Positions 7,788 through 16,001 are shown, counted from the first letter of the stretch. The stretch is 25,270 nucleotides of DNA from Treponema sp. (GCA_031264395.1 JAISEB010000108.1:1-25270), one strand, 5' to 3'. Translations and numbers: made by a program. The notes: a model not told the origin generated them from the sequence alone.

Positions 7788-9731
7788 ATGAAAGAAAAAA
7801 CCGGAGGCACGATCTTTTTTTCCGCGTTCCTGTTTGTGTTCACGCTTTTTTCATGCCAGAACCCCATGGTGAATTATCTTCTGCGGGAAAGCGTCCCCGA
7901 AATACAGGCGCCCCTTGCCGTCTGGAACGGCAGGTGGTTTTACACCCTCAGGGAAGCCGTAGACGCGGCGGATGACGGAACGGCCTCTTCCCCCTCCGTT
8001 ATAAGCATTATGAGGAATATAGGCGATTATCTTTCCATGGGGTGGTGTAACGGGATTGCCATAGGGCCGGGTAAACACGTCCTTTTGGTCCCCGGTACTC
8101 CGGGAAGTTCCGTCTCTATATCCCGCTGGCCGGGAAACGCCGAAACCCTCTTTACCGTGGCCGCAGGCGCGACCCTTGCCCTTGACGGCGTGTCCCTAAG
8201 GGGGGGATCCATGCCCGGCCATGCCGTGTATGTTACAAACGGCGGAAATTTCCTGCTTAAAGGCGGCGCGTCCGTTGCCGTCGACAACGACGTGTACCTT
8301 GAAAGCGGCGCGTACATTACTGTCGAGGGAACCCTTGGCGGGGGGCCTATTGCCCCCATCGCCCGCCTTACCCCGCCGTCCTACGGTACTACGGTGCAGG
8401 TTCTGGACGACACGGTTCTGGGCGCCGACATAGCCGCCAATCACGCCCGCTTCGACGTTACCCCGGAGGACATGACGGTCTCCGGCTGGTACTCTCCCCG
8501 CCACTGGCGGGTGGACAGCGCGGGGTATCTTGTTCCCGTGGCGGCAAAGCGCGTTGTAAGCTCCGCGGGCGAAGGGCCGCCTGTCGGGACGGCCGTTTAT
8601 TACCCCGCGCTCCAGTCCGCCATTGCCGCCGCCACGTACGGCAGCTACTACGCCCCCGAAACCGTTACCCTTCTTGCCAATGTCGATCTGCCGCTTGCCG
8701 AAGAGATCGATGTTGACATGCGTTCCGTCAGCCTTACCGTGGAGGCGGGAAGCAAATATGTCATAAAGAGAGACGGCCCCCCGGGCGGCAACAGTCCCTG
8801 GAGCGTTTTTGACATAGGTTCCTCGGGAGTCCTGGAACTCGGCGCCCCTCCGGGGTCGGCTCTTATTGTGGACGGCGGCGCCGTCTGGAGCGGCGGAACG
8901 CCCGCCGCGGCCGGTACGGTGTCCAATACCGGCGTTACCTCCGATTCCGCCCTGGTGCATGTAGGCAGCACGCCGGGCCTCTTCAGGCTTAAAAGCGGCG
9001 CCGTACTGCAGAACAACGACCGGATAACGGCCGGTAACGGCGGCGGCGTTGAATGCGCGGGCGGCTTCGAGATGTCGGGTGGCAGCGTCACCTTTAACAG
9101 AACGGCGGGAAGCGGCGGGGGGATCTATTTCTACACCAACGCCCTGGCGGAAAGAACAATATCGGGGGAGAGCAGCATATCCGGCAACAGCGCGGGCCTT
9201 TCGGGCGGCGGCCTCATGTTCGGCGCGTACGGGGTAAAACTCACCATGCATGGGGGGTATATAAGCGGAAACCGGGCGCGCGGGCTTCCGGGCGTCGAAA
9301 GCCCTGGCTGTAACGGCTACGGCGGCGGCGTGTTTATCCCCAGCGTCTCTTCCTACTTTACCCAGAACGCGTTCGATATGCGGGGAGGGGAAATTTCGGG
9401 CAACTACAGCGACAACGGCGAGGGAAACGGCATCGTCGTGGACAAGATGTGGTCTTCAGGACCTGAGTTTTCAATGGGCGGCGGGGCGTATATAGGCGGC
9501 GGCAACGACATTTACCTGAGCCATAATAACGTGGGGGTAATCGACCGGGCGCTTATAACGATCTCTTCGAACCTTACAAGACACTCGCCCGCCGCCCCCG
9601 CGCTCATAAGGCTCGACAGTGTACCCCCTGTCGTAGACGTACAGGTGCTGGACGGCCTCGTTTCATCCAACTACATGAAATTCACGGGAGTTGGGCCGCG
9701 TTACGTAGATTCGTCAGGTTTCCTCAGGTAA
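7788..9731 (+). CDS. Beta-helix lipoprotein, 647 aa
   Basis: The ATG at 7788 follows a purine-rich AAGGAAAGG site. The N-terminus is a lipoprotein signal with Cys23 in the lipobox (LFSC, followed by QNP). The body lacks membrane segments and is full of Gly/Asn/Ser rungs typical of a right-handed parallel beta-helix, especially residues about 410-560: GGGVECAGGFEMSGGSVTFN, SISGNSAGLSGGGL, MHGGYISGNRA and MRGGEISGNYSDNGEGNGIV. This is the same fold class as in the 1535-residue lipoprotein at the other end of the cluster, but without cadherin-like modules and without the DIGAFEQ ending. A surface adhesin or glycan-binding role is plausible. It is the last gene of the cluster and is followed by a strong palindrome. 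Confidence 0.88.
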   Translation: MKEKTGGTIFFSAFLFVFTLFSCQNPMVNYLLRESVPEIQAPLAVWNGRWFYTLREAVDAADDGTASSPSVISIMRNIGDYLSMGWCNGIAIGPGKHVLLVPGTPGSSVSISRWPGNAETLFTVAAGATLALDGVSLRGGSMPGHAVYVTNGGNFLLKGGASVAVDNDVYLESGAYITVEGTLGGGPIAPIARLTPPSYGTTVQVLDDTVLGADIAANHARFDVTPEDMTVSGWYSPRHWRVDSAGYLVPVAAKRVVSSAGEGPPVGTAVYYPALQSAIAAATYGSYYAPETVTLLANVDLPLAEEIDVDMRSVSLTVEAGSKYVIKRDGPPGGNSPWSVFDIGSSGVLELGAPPGSALIVDGGAVWSGGTPAAAGTVSNTGVTSDSALVHVGSTPGLFRLKSGAVLQNNDRITAGNGGGVECAGGFEMSGGSVTFNRTAGSGGGIYFYTNALAERTISGESSISGNSAGLSGGGLMFGAYGVKLTMHGGYISGNRARGLPGVESPGCNGYGGGVFIPSVSSYFTQNAFDMRGGEISGNYSDNGEGNGIVVDKMWSSGPEFSMGGGAYIGGGNDIYLSHNNVGVIDRALITISSNLTRHSPAAPALIRLDSVPPVVDVQVLDGLVSSNYMKFTGVGPRYVDSSGFLR

Positions 9732-9734
9732 TAG

Positions 9735-9766
9735 AGTTGTTCAATAACTTCAGTTATTGAACAACT
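9735..9766. terminator. Perfect 14-bp palindrome between convergent genes (probable bidirectional terminator)
   Basis: AGTTGTTCAATAAC (9735-9748) is exactly complementary to GTTATTGAACAACT (9753-9766), with a 4-base TTCA loop. It starts three bases after the lipoprotein stop and ends five bases before the symporter stop, the right place for a shared terminator. There is no proper T-tract on either side, and the element is AT-rich in GC-rich DNA. It could instead be a dispersed palindromic repeat or an mRNA-end stabilising hairpin. Confidence 0.6.
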
Positions 9767-9771
9767 TCCGC

Positions 9772-11253
9772 TTAAATTCCCTGGAAGGCCTTGTCCAGAA
9801 TCTCTTTTTCGGGCGGGGCGGTAAAGGCCGACACAAGGGGCACCACGATAAAGGGAACGGCAATGGCAATGGACGCGGAGAGGGGGGAGTTCCGCTGTCC
9901 CAGTATGAAGAACAGGGCCGTCATGACGGTGACTCCCGAAAGGAGCCCCGCGTAGGCCGCAGTCTTGGTTACCCGCCTTGAATAGAGGCCGAAGATGTAG
10001 GGCGCGGCGAAGGCCCCCGAAACCACGCCCCAGGAAAGGGACATGAGGTACACGATGATGCTGATCTGGAAACGGGAAATAAAATACGACACCACGATAA
10101 AAACGGCCGAAAGAAAACGCATCATGGCCACGGATCTGTCCTTGCCGCTTTTTGTCTCAAGCCGCGACGGGTAAAGGTCGATGGCGACCGATGAGGAAGA
10201 AACCAGCACCAGCGAGGAAAGCGTCGACATTGACGCGGAAAGCACGAGGAGCAGTATCAGCGCGAGGAGCAGCTCCGGCAGGTGCTGCGTGAGCAGCGTC
10301 GGCACGATAAGATCGTAGTTGATTCCCCCGGAAGCGGTTCTGGGCACAGGGTTGAGCCCGGCCGCGTCCGCGTCGAAAAACACGTGGGAAAAAGCGCCGG
10401 TTGAATAGGCGGAAAAACCTATCACAAGGGCAAAGATCGTGGTCACCAGGGCCGCCTTGAAAATTACCCGTTCGTTTTTTATGGCGTAGAATTTCTGGGT
10501 CATCTGCGGAAGGCCCCATGTGCCGAAGCTGGTCATGAATACAAGCGATATGACGGTAAGCGCCGAGGGTCTTTCGGCGGGCGGGATGTGGGCCCTGTAA
10601 TTTTCCCCCGCTTTCGCGAACATCTCCGTGAGGCCCCCTCCTTCCCGCAAAAGAACGGCGACAAGGACCGCCGCGCCCGCGAACATGATGATCCCCTGTA
10701 TGAAGTCGGTAACCGCTATGGCGAAGTACCCGCCCAGAATAAGGTAAATTCCGGTAAAGGCGATCATGACAAGAAGGGCTATGTCGTAGGGAATTCCGAA
10801 GACCTTTTCAAAAAGATGCCCGAGCCCCTTGAAGACCGAGGCGGAGTAGGGGAGGAGGAAGAAGAAGATAACCGAGGCGGCCACAGGCTTAAGGTGTTTT
10901 GCCCCGTAGCGTTCCTGCAGGAATTCGGGCATGGTCATGGCGTCAAGGTTCTGCGTCATGCGCCGGGTACGGCGGGCCAGCACAAGCCATGCCGCTCCCG
11001 CGCCGATGACGGCATTGCCCGCCGCTATCCACAGGGCGTTAAGCCCGAACTGCCAGCCCTGCGTTCCCGCGAATCCTATGAAGATCACCGCGGAAAAATA
11101 GGATGTCCCGTACGCTATGGCCGAGATCCACGGCCCAAGCGTCCTTCCCCCCAGAAAAAAATCCCCCAGTGTCCGGGTCTTCTTCATGCCCCAGATCCCT
11201 ATGGCCGTCATAACGGCAAGGAACACCGCCAAAAATACAATGCCCATGTTCAT
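9772..11253 (-). CDS. Sodium:solute symporter (SSS family), 493 aa
   Basis: The frame extends upstream into the neighbouring gene, but I place the start at 11253 (MNMGIVFLAVFL) because GAGGA lies eight bases upstream and the hydrophobic helix begins here. The protein is almost entirely membrane segments (about 13), the usual SSS/PutP-PanF topology and length. Family features are LGDFFLGGRTLGPW near residues 29-42, GGYFAIAVTDFIQGIIMF (174-191), and SMSTLSSLVLVSSSS (341-355). The last corresponds to the helix that holds the second Na+ site in PutP. It should import a small organic solute with Na+; the substrate (amino acid, pantothenate, sugar acid or other) cannot be assigned. It is a single gene on its strand, divergent from the glycosyltransferase gene. 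Confidence 0.9.
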   Translation of the reverse strand: MNMGIVFLAVFLAVMTAIGIWGMKKTRTLGDFFLGGRTLGPWISAIAYGTSYFSAVIFIGFAGTQGWQFGLNALWIAAGNAVIGAGAAWLVLARRTRRMTQNLDAMTMPEFLQERYGAKHLKPVAASVIFFFLLPYSASVFKGLGHLFEKVFGIPYDIALLVMIAFTGIYLILGGYFAIAVTDFIQGIIMFAGAAVLVAVLLREGGGLTEMFAKAGENYRAHIPPAERPSALTVISLVFMTSFGTWGLPQMTQKFYAIKNERVIFKAALVTTIFALVIGFSAYSTGAFSHVFFDADAAGLNPVPRTASGGINYDLIVPTLLTQHLPELLLALILLLVLSASMSTLSSLVLVSSSSVAIDLYPSRLETKSGKDRSVAMMRFLSAVFIVVSYFISRFQISIIVYLMSLSWGVVSGAFAAPYIFGLYSRRVTKTAAYAGLLSGVTVMTALFFILGQRNSPLSASIAIAVPFIVVPLVSAFTAPPEKEILDKAFQGI

Positions 11254-11345
11254 ACTGCGCTTCCTCACATGACAAGAATAACGTAACTTTATCAGGTATG
11301 GGGCTCTTGTTCCACGGGCCGCCGGTTTTTTTTTGCCCGGCCATA

Positions 11346-11354
11346 TGGTATAAT
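11346..11354 (+). promoter_or_regulatory. Extended -10 promoter TGGTATAAT placed for leaderless transcription
   Basis: A perfect TATAAT (11349-11354) is preceded by TG one base upstream, the extended -10 form that can work without a -35 box; the -35 position here is only a T-run. Transcription would begin about seven bases on, at 11361-11362, which is the ATG of the glycosyltransferase gene. No Shine-Dalgarno sequence fits between. Confidence 0.6.
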
Positions 11355-11361
11355 CGGGGTA

Positions 11362-12324
11362 ATGAAGGTCAGCATCATCATTCCGGCGCTTAACGAAGAG
11401 GCCATGCTTCCCAGGCTTCTGGACAGTGTCAGGATACAGGATTTTGACGATTACGAGGTGATAGTCGCCGACGCCAAATCGGAGGACCGTACAAGGGAAA
11501 TCGCCGCGGAATACGGCTGCAGGGTGGTGGAAGGGGGGCTTCCCGCCGCGGGGAGAAACGCCGGGGCCGCCGCCGCTTTGGGGGAGCTGCTCTGTTTTCT
11601 TGACGCGGACGTTATTCTGCCGCCGGGGTTTATCAGGAATATGTACAACGAAATGGAAGACCGTTTCATCGATCTGGCAACCTGCGAAATAAAGCCTCTT
11701 TCCGATTACCAGCTTGACCGCATCATACACAAGCTCATCAACCTCGCGGTGATCCTCAATCTGTGGATAGATCCCAAGGCCTTCGGTTTCTGCATCTTTG
11801 TGACGAAACGGCTCTTTAACCGCGTCGGCGGTTTCGACGAGACAATCTATGTCGCAGAGGACAACAACTTCGTGAAGCGGGCCTCGGCGTTCCGCCAGCT
11901 CCGTTTCCTCAATTCCGTCTGCGTCATGGTAAGCGTGCGCCGCTTTGAAAAAGAAGGCCGTTTTGCCTATGTCAGGAAGGGCATCAAACTTAACCTTTAC
12001 CGGGCGTTCAAGGGCGAAATACGCGACGACGGCGTCGTAAAGTACGAATTCGGCGCGTTTGACAGGGTGGACAGGGAGGCCTCCTCCGATGTTCTTGACA
12101 GGATAGAAGGACGGCTGCTGAAGATTGAAGAACATTCCCGCCGCTTTACCCACATCGCGGACGGAAGGAACATACAAAAGGAACTGCGGCCCCATATCGA
12201 CGAATATTCCCATTTAATAAGCGAACTTGACGCCTATCTTGACAAACAGGAACGGAAGACCCTGCTGCGCGAAAGATGGAAGAATTTTTTCGGCCGCGGA
12301 AAGCAAAAAGAAGGTCCGGCGTGA
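11362..12324 (+). CDS. Family 2 glycosyltransferase, 320 aa
   Basis: The N-terminus MKVSIIIPALNEEAMLPRLL is the classic GT-A start of family 2 glycosyltransferases. It is followed by DAKSEDRT (residues 37-44), which helps hold the nucleotide, and by the metal-binding DAD at 81-83 (CFLDADV). GGFDE (156-160) and AED (165-167) match the acceptor/catalytic region. A hydrophobic stretch at about 120-147 may associate with the membrane. The C-terminal 90 residues are charged and helical. It should transfer a sugar from a nucleotide donor to an envelope polymer or lipid; donor and acceptor are unknown. The start is fixed by the GT motif and lies right at the predicted transcription start. Its stop overlaps the helicase GTG start. 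Confidence 0.88.
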   Translation: MKVSIIIPALNEEAMLPRLLDSVRIQDFDDYEVIVADAKSEDRTREIAAEYGCRVVEGGLPAAGRNAGAAAALGELLCFLDADVILPPGFIRNMYNEMEDRFIDLATCEIKPLSDYQLDRIIHKLINLAVILNLWIDPKAFGFCIFVTKRLFNRVGGFDETIYVAEDNNFVKRASAFRQLRFLNSVCVMVSVRRFEKEGRFAYVRKGIKLNLYRAFKGEIRDDGVVKYEFGAFDRVDREASSDVLDRIEGRLLKIEEHSRRFTHIADGRNIQKELRPHIDEYSHLISELDAYLDKQERKTLLRERWKNFFGRGKQKEGPA

Positions 12325-13586
12325 ATTTCGGTTCCCCCCTCTTTGCCGGATGCCTTGCCGAAAGGAACATCACGTCTCCTACGGACATACAGGCGCGGGT
12401 AATGCCCCTTCTTTCCCAGGGCAAAAGCGTCATCTTCCGTTCCGCCACCGGCACGGGAAAAACCTTTGCGTACCTTGTTCCCCTTTTGGAACGGCTGGAG
12501 GGAGGCGGCGGTCCTTCCGGCCTTTCCGGCTCCGCAGGCCCGGCCATGATGATCTGCGCGCCCACCCATGAGCTGTGCGCCCAGATAAAAAACGAGGCCG
12601 ATTTTCTTTTGCGGGGAATGAGGCGGGAAAACGCCGAAGGCGGGCATGGGGAAGAAGGCGGGCCGCCTCCAGTTTCCCGCGTCCCGTCCGTGCTGCTGCT
12701 GGCGGGTTCGGGAAACATTGCCCGCCAGATAGACGCCATAAAGAAGCAGAAGCCCCTTGTCGTCGCGGGAAACCCCGGAAGGCTTGTAAAACTTGTCCGC
12801 GCGGGAAAACTCCGCACCGCCGCCCTCCGTTTCCTTGTGCTGGACGAAGGGGACCGCCTTGCGGCGGACGAACTCTTTGGGGAAACGTCCCTCCTTATGG
12901 GCCTCCTTAAAAACGTTACGCAGGCCGCCTCCTGTTCCGCGACCCTTTCGGCAAAAAGCAGGGAAAGGCTCCTTTCCCTCTTTGCCCGTCTTGCGGAGGG
13001 GAAAGAGGCCGGGGATCTTGAGGACCCCGTTGTCGTTGAGGGCGGCGGGGAGGAAATACTCAGGGAACGCATACAGCACTGGGCCTTTTTCAGCGAAAGG
13101 CGGCGGAAAATAGACACGCTCATTTCTTTTTTGTCCGCCGGGAAGCCCAAAAAGACCCTTGTCATCTCGGGCGGCGGCGGACAGCCGGGGATTATCTTTT
13201 CCCGCCTCAGGCACGCCGGCTTCCCCGCGGCTGCGCTTTACGGCGGCCTTGACAAAAAGGAGCGCAAGGCGGCCCTGGACGGTTTCCGCTCCGGAAAATT
13301 TTCCGTGCTTGTTTCAAGCGATCTTGCCGCCCGGGGCCTTGACGTTCCCGATATTACCCACGTGGTGGAACTGGACGTTCCCCAGGACGGCGGCGTCTAT
13401 GTTCACCGCGCCGGAAGAACAGGCCGGGCGGGAAAAACCGGGATCATGGCAAGCATAGGCGACGGCGAAGAGATGCGCCGGCTCCAGCGCATTGAAAAAC
13501 AGCTGGGAATTACGGTGTACCCGAAGGAACTTCGGGGCGGCCGCGTTACTGTTCCCGCCCCTGATCCTGATCCCCGTGAACCGTAA
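12321..13586 (+). CDS. DEAD-box-type ATP-dependent RNA helicase with DEGD motif II, 421 aa
   Basis: I choose GTG 12321, which overlaps the previous TGA (GTGA) and has GAAGG six bases upstream. ATG 12276 is an alternative that adds 15 residues not needed by the fold. Motifs in order are: Q motif (ITSPTDIQ, 17-24), motif I ATGTGKT (42-48), PTHEL (81-85), NPGR (151-154), motif II DEGD (175-178) in place of DEAD, SAT (206-208), SSDLAARGLDVPD (332-344) and HRAGRTGRAG (362-371). All catalytic acidic and arginine positions are kept. It should unwind short RNA duplexes in ribosome assembly or mRNA turnover. There are Gly-rich insertions near 60-72 and 105-118. The C-terminus is short, with no extra RNA-binding domain, and its last 41 bp overlap the opposite-strand CorC-type gene. 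Confidence 0.9.
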   Translation: MNFGSPLFAGCLAERNITSPTDIQARVMPLLSQGKSVIFRSATGTGKTFAYLVPLLERLEGGGGPSGLSGSAGPAMMICAPTHELCAQIKNEADFLLRGMRRENAEGGHGEEGGPPPVSRVPSVLLLAGSGNIARQIDAIKKQKPLVVAGNPGRLVKLVRAGKLRTAALRFLVLDEGDRLAADELFGETSLLMGLLKNVTQAASCSATLSAKSRERLLSLFARLAEGKEAGDLEDPVVVEGGGEEILRERIQHWAFFSERRRKIDTLISFLSAGKPKKTLVISGGGGQPGIIFSRLRHAGFPAAALYGGLDKKERKAALDGFRSGKFSVLVSSDLAARGLDVPDITHVVELDVPQDGGVYVHRAGRTGRAGKTGIMASIGDGEEMRRLQRIEKQLGITVYPKELRGGRVTVPAPDPDPREP

Positions 13587-14859
13587 GGGCCTCGACGCGC
13601 ACCCGGTCTATCCTGTTCCCGTCCATGCTCACCACGGTAAAACGGTAGCCCGACGATTCAAAGGCGGCTCCCGCGCGGGGAATTTCCCCCGAAAGCGAAA
13701 GGATGAAGCCCGCGAGCGTGTGGTAGTCCTGATGATCCCCCGCGGGGCTTTCCAGTGAAAGAACGCGGGAAACGTCGTCTATGTTGACGCTGCCGGGGGC
13801 AAGCCAGGAACCGTCTTCCTGCTTTACGATCTCTTCCCCTTCCCCTTCCGGGCCGGAAACTTCAACGATCTCGTCAATAAGGTTCCGCAGCGAAACCATG
13901 CCGGCACAACCGCCGTATTCGTCCATGACAAAAAAGTAATCCCCCCCGCCTCCCCTGAAGGCTTCAAGCGCCTTGAGCGCCGACATGGTTTCGGGGATAA
14001 AACGGACCCTGCGTATTACGGGGCCGATGCCTCCGGAGAGCCCGCCAAGCAGGGCAAGGTAGAGGTCTTCCGGGTACACCGCGCCCCTTATCTGATCGGG
14101 GGTGCCGTCGGCGACGGGTATGCAGCCTCTCGGCCCGGCGGCGGCCGCGGCGGCGAGCATCTCTTCCCTTCCGGCGTGAACGTCAAGCCATTGTATTTCC
14201 GAACGGTGCGTCATAAAGGTTCCCACCGGCCTGTCTCCAAGGTAGAAAACCCCTTCCACCATGGTCCGTTCGCGGCTTTTTACCGTGCCGGCCCCTTCCT
14301 CAAGGGCGTTCCGCAGTTCGTCTTCGGCTTCCGGGGAATCTTCCTTTCCGGTATCAAAGGCGGCAAGGGCGGAAACGCGGCCGGCAAGGAGGGCGAAGGG
14401 ACGGCCGAGGAGGCAGAAGAAGGCCATGAGGGGAAGGGCGGCCGCGGCGGCGCGTTCCGGCGCGGCGCGGGCGATGAACCGGGGAATCATGTCCCCAAGG
14501 ATCACGGCGGCAAGGGAAAGGGCAAGGAGGACAAGAACCGGGATGGCAACGCCCGCGAAGGAGCCGGAGGCCGAAATCACGGGGCGGTACTGCGCAACGC
14601 CGAAACCGGCCGCGGCGCCGGCGAGTATTCTAAGCAGGGTGTTCCAGTTCCGCGCCGCGCCCAGGAGGGGCAGGGGGGACTCCGCGGCCTCAAGGGCGCG
14701 CCGGTATTTTTTGCCGCCTTCTTCGGCGGCCTTCCTCAGCCTGGCCTTCCGGGCGGAAGAAAGGGCCGTTTCAAAAAAGGAAAAAAATCCTCCAAGGAAG
14801 ATCAGGAGGAAGAAGACCAGAATTTCAGGAAAGGCGCCTGTACCGCCGGGGTCCTCCAT
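13546..14859 (-). CDS. CNNM/CBS/CorC-HlyC family membrane protein, 437 aa
   Basis: The domain order is typical of CorC/HlyC-type proteins. The CNNM transmembrane domain has helices at about 13-30, 75-90, 103-122 and 138-160, with the signature GGFFSFFETALSSARKARLR (23-42) and NWNTLLRILAG (71-81). A tandem CBS pair follows at about 210-270 and 280-335 (VMDEYGGCAGMVSLRNLIDE). The C-terminal CorC_HlyC domain comes at about 345-425 (WLAPGSVNIDDV, YHTLAGFIL, RIDRVRVEAL). Family members are linked to Mg2+ or Co2+ transport and metal homeostasis, and the older name hemolysin is not literal. The ATG shares one base with the stop of the HD-GYP gene (TGATG), so the pair is likely coupled. Its 3' end overlaps the helicase gene by 41 bp. 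Confidence 0.9.
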   Translation of the reverse strand: MEDPGGTGAFPEILVFFLLIFLGGFFSFFETALSSARKARLRKAAEEGGKKYRRALEAAESPLPLLGAARNWNTLLRILAGAAAGFGVAQYRPVISASGSFAGVAIPVLVLLALSLAAVILGDMIPRFIARAAPERAAAAALPLMAFFCLLGRPFALLAGRVSALAAFDTGKEDSPEAEDELRNALEEGAGTVKSRERTMVEGVFYLGDRPVGTFMTHRSEIQWLDVHAGREEMLAAAAAAGPRGCIPVADGTPDQIRGAVYPEDLYLALLGGLSGGIGPVIRRVRFIPETMSALKALEAFRGGGGDYFFVMDEYGGCAGMVSLRNLIDEIVEVSGPEGEGEEIVKQEDGSWLAPGSVNIDDVSRVLSLESPAGDHQDYHTLAGFILSLSGEIPRAGAAFESSGYRFTVVSMDGNRIDRVRVEALTVHGDQDQGREQ

Positions 14860-16001
14860 CAGCTGCCCGTTTCTTCCCTGGTAAGGGGCCGCACGATGTA
14901 CAGGCCGTCGGGGGCGGTTTCAAGGATCTTGTTCTTGCCGTCCGGGGTAAGCTCCCCAAAAACCTGCACGACAGGGTACCGGGGATTTTCGGGATTCACG
15001 TCCACCACCTGTCCTTTTTTCCCGCTTGAAAGAAGGACGTAAAGCCCGATGGGGTAAATTGAAAGCGAAAAAACCAGCGCCCGCACCACCGTATCGTCGT
15101 AGCGCTTGCCTTCGTTCTTGAGCAGTTCCAGCATTCCGGCGTAACCGTCTTTGGCTTCCTTGTGGGGCCGTCTGGCGCTGAGCGCCTCGTAGGAGCAGGC
15201 CACGGCGATGATCTTCGCGTAAAGGCTTATCTTGTCCGACGTGAGCTTCTGCGGGTAGCCGGAGCCGTTTTCGCGTTCGTGGTGCTCAAGGGCGGCAAGG
15301 CTTACCACCAGGGGAAAATCAAAGGACTTTAACAGGTTGAAGCTCAGTACCGGATGGGTAATGATGGCCTTGTGTTCCTGGGGGTTAAGCGGCCGTTTGC
15401 TAAGGTACACCTGCGGGGGCAGCTTGATCATGCCTATTTCATGGAGCAGCGCCGCAACTCCCAGTTCTATGAGCCTGTGGTTGGGCAGCTTCAGGTAGGA
15501 GCCTATGATGACGGCGAAAATGGTGGAACGGACCGCGTGCGAGGCAAGGTAGTTCTGATCGTCGCCGGGCTCGATGTTCTTCTGTACCCGCATAAGGAAG
15601 CGCCTGTCTTCCCTGATTATTTCGCAGACGGACTTGATCTTTTCCGCGACCGGATTAAAACTGAGTTCGTTTTTAATCGCCACCTGGGTAAAGAGTTTTT
15701 CAACGTATTTCGTGAATGAAGCGTAGAATTCCTCGGCCCGCTTGAGCTTGTCGGCGTCGCTTGCGGCAAGCGTTGTTTTTGAGGAAAGGTCGGTCTCCTC
15801 GGCCGCCGTCTCTTCGGCCACATAGTCATCCCGCGGCTCCCCTTCGCTTCGGACTTCCCTGAATTCCCAGCTGCCGAGGATCTTGACCAGATCCGAAGTA
15901 AAGGGCATTTCCGGCGCGGCGATAACAAACCTGTCGTCCAGATAAACCGTCTTGGTAAAGTAGCTGTCCGGGGGAATGTCTTTAAGGAGATAATTTTTCA
16001 T
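14859..16001 (-). CDS. HD-GYP-like protein with altered metal-site residues, 380 aa
   Basis: CAGGAG six bases before ATG 16001 supports the start. Residues 1-55 resemble the small N-terminal domain often found before HD-GYP modules; 55-90 is an acidic linker. The HD-GYP core covers about 150-310: H155, LLHEIGMIKLP (185-195), THP (215-217) and HHERENGSGYP (240-250). Canonical HD-GYP proteins hydrolyse cyclic di-GMP using the HD pair, further histidines and an Asp in an ADxxDAL motif. Here HD is HE (188), the following Lys is Met (191), and the ADxxDAL region reads ACSYEAL, replacing the metal-ligand Asp by Cys269. The GYP triplet is intact. Activity may be changed or lost, leaving a binding or signalling role. 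It is the first gene of a pair with the CorC-type gene. Confidence 0.85.
   Translation of the reverse strand: MKNYLLKDIPPDSYFTKTVYLDDRFVIAAPEMPFTSDLVKILGSWEFREVRSEGEPRDDYVAEETAAEETDLSSKTTLAASDADKLKRAEEFYASFTKYVEKLFTQVAIKNELSFNPVAEKIKSVCEIIREDRRFLMRVQKNIEPGDDQNYLASHAVRSTIFAVIIGSYLKLPNHRLIELGVAALLHEIGMIKLPPQVYLSKRPLNPQEHKAIITHPVLSFNLLKSFDFPLVVSLAALEHHERENGSGYPQKLTSDKISLYAKIIAVACSYEALSARRPHKEAKDGYAGMLELLKNEGKRYDDTVVRALVFSLSIYPIGLYVLLSSGKKGQVVDVNPENPRYPVVQVFGELTPDGKNKILETAPDGLYIVRPLTREETGS

Noticed and set aside
8196..9251. Minus-strand frame of 351 codons
   Set aside because: Antisense to the 647-aa lipoprotein; low-complexity shadow of Gly/Asn codons.
11321..11342. GCCGG/CCGGC stem around a T9 run as a terminator
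   Set aside because: The stem is only 5 bp with the T-run inside the loop, and it lies between divergent genes where no terminator is expected.
11254..12213. N-terminal extension of the symporter frame by 320 codons
   Set aside because: It is antisense to the glycosyltransferase gene, has no homology signal, and the symporter helix begins at 11253 with a proper ribosome site.
14176..15042. Plus-strand frame of 288 codons opposite the CorC-type gene
   Set aside because: Lys/Gly-rich shadow frame; the minus strand encodes the complete CNNM/CBS/CorC protein.
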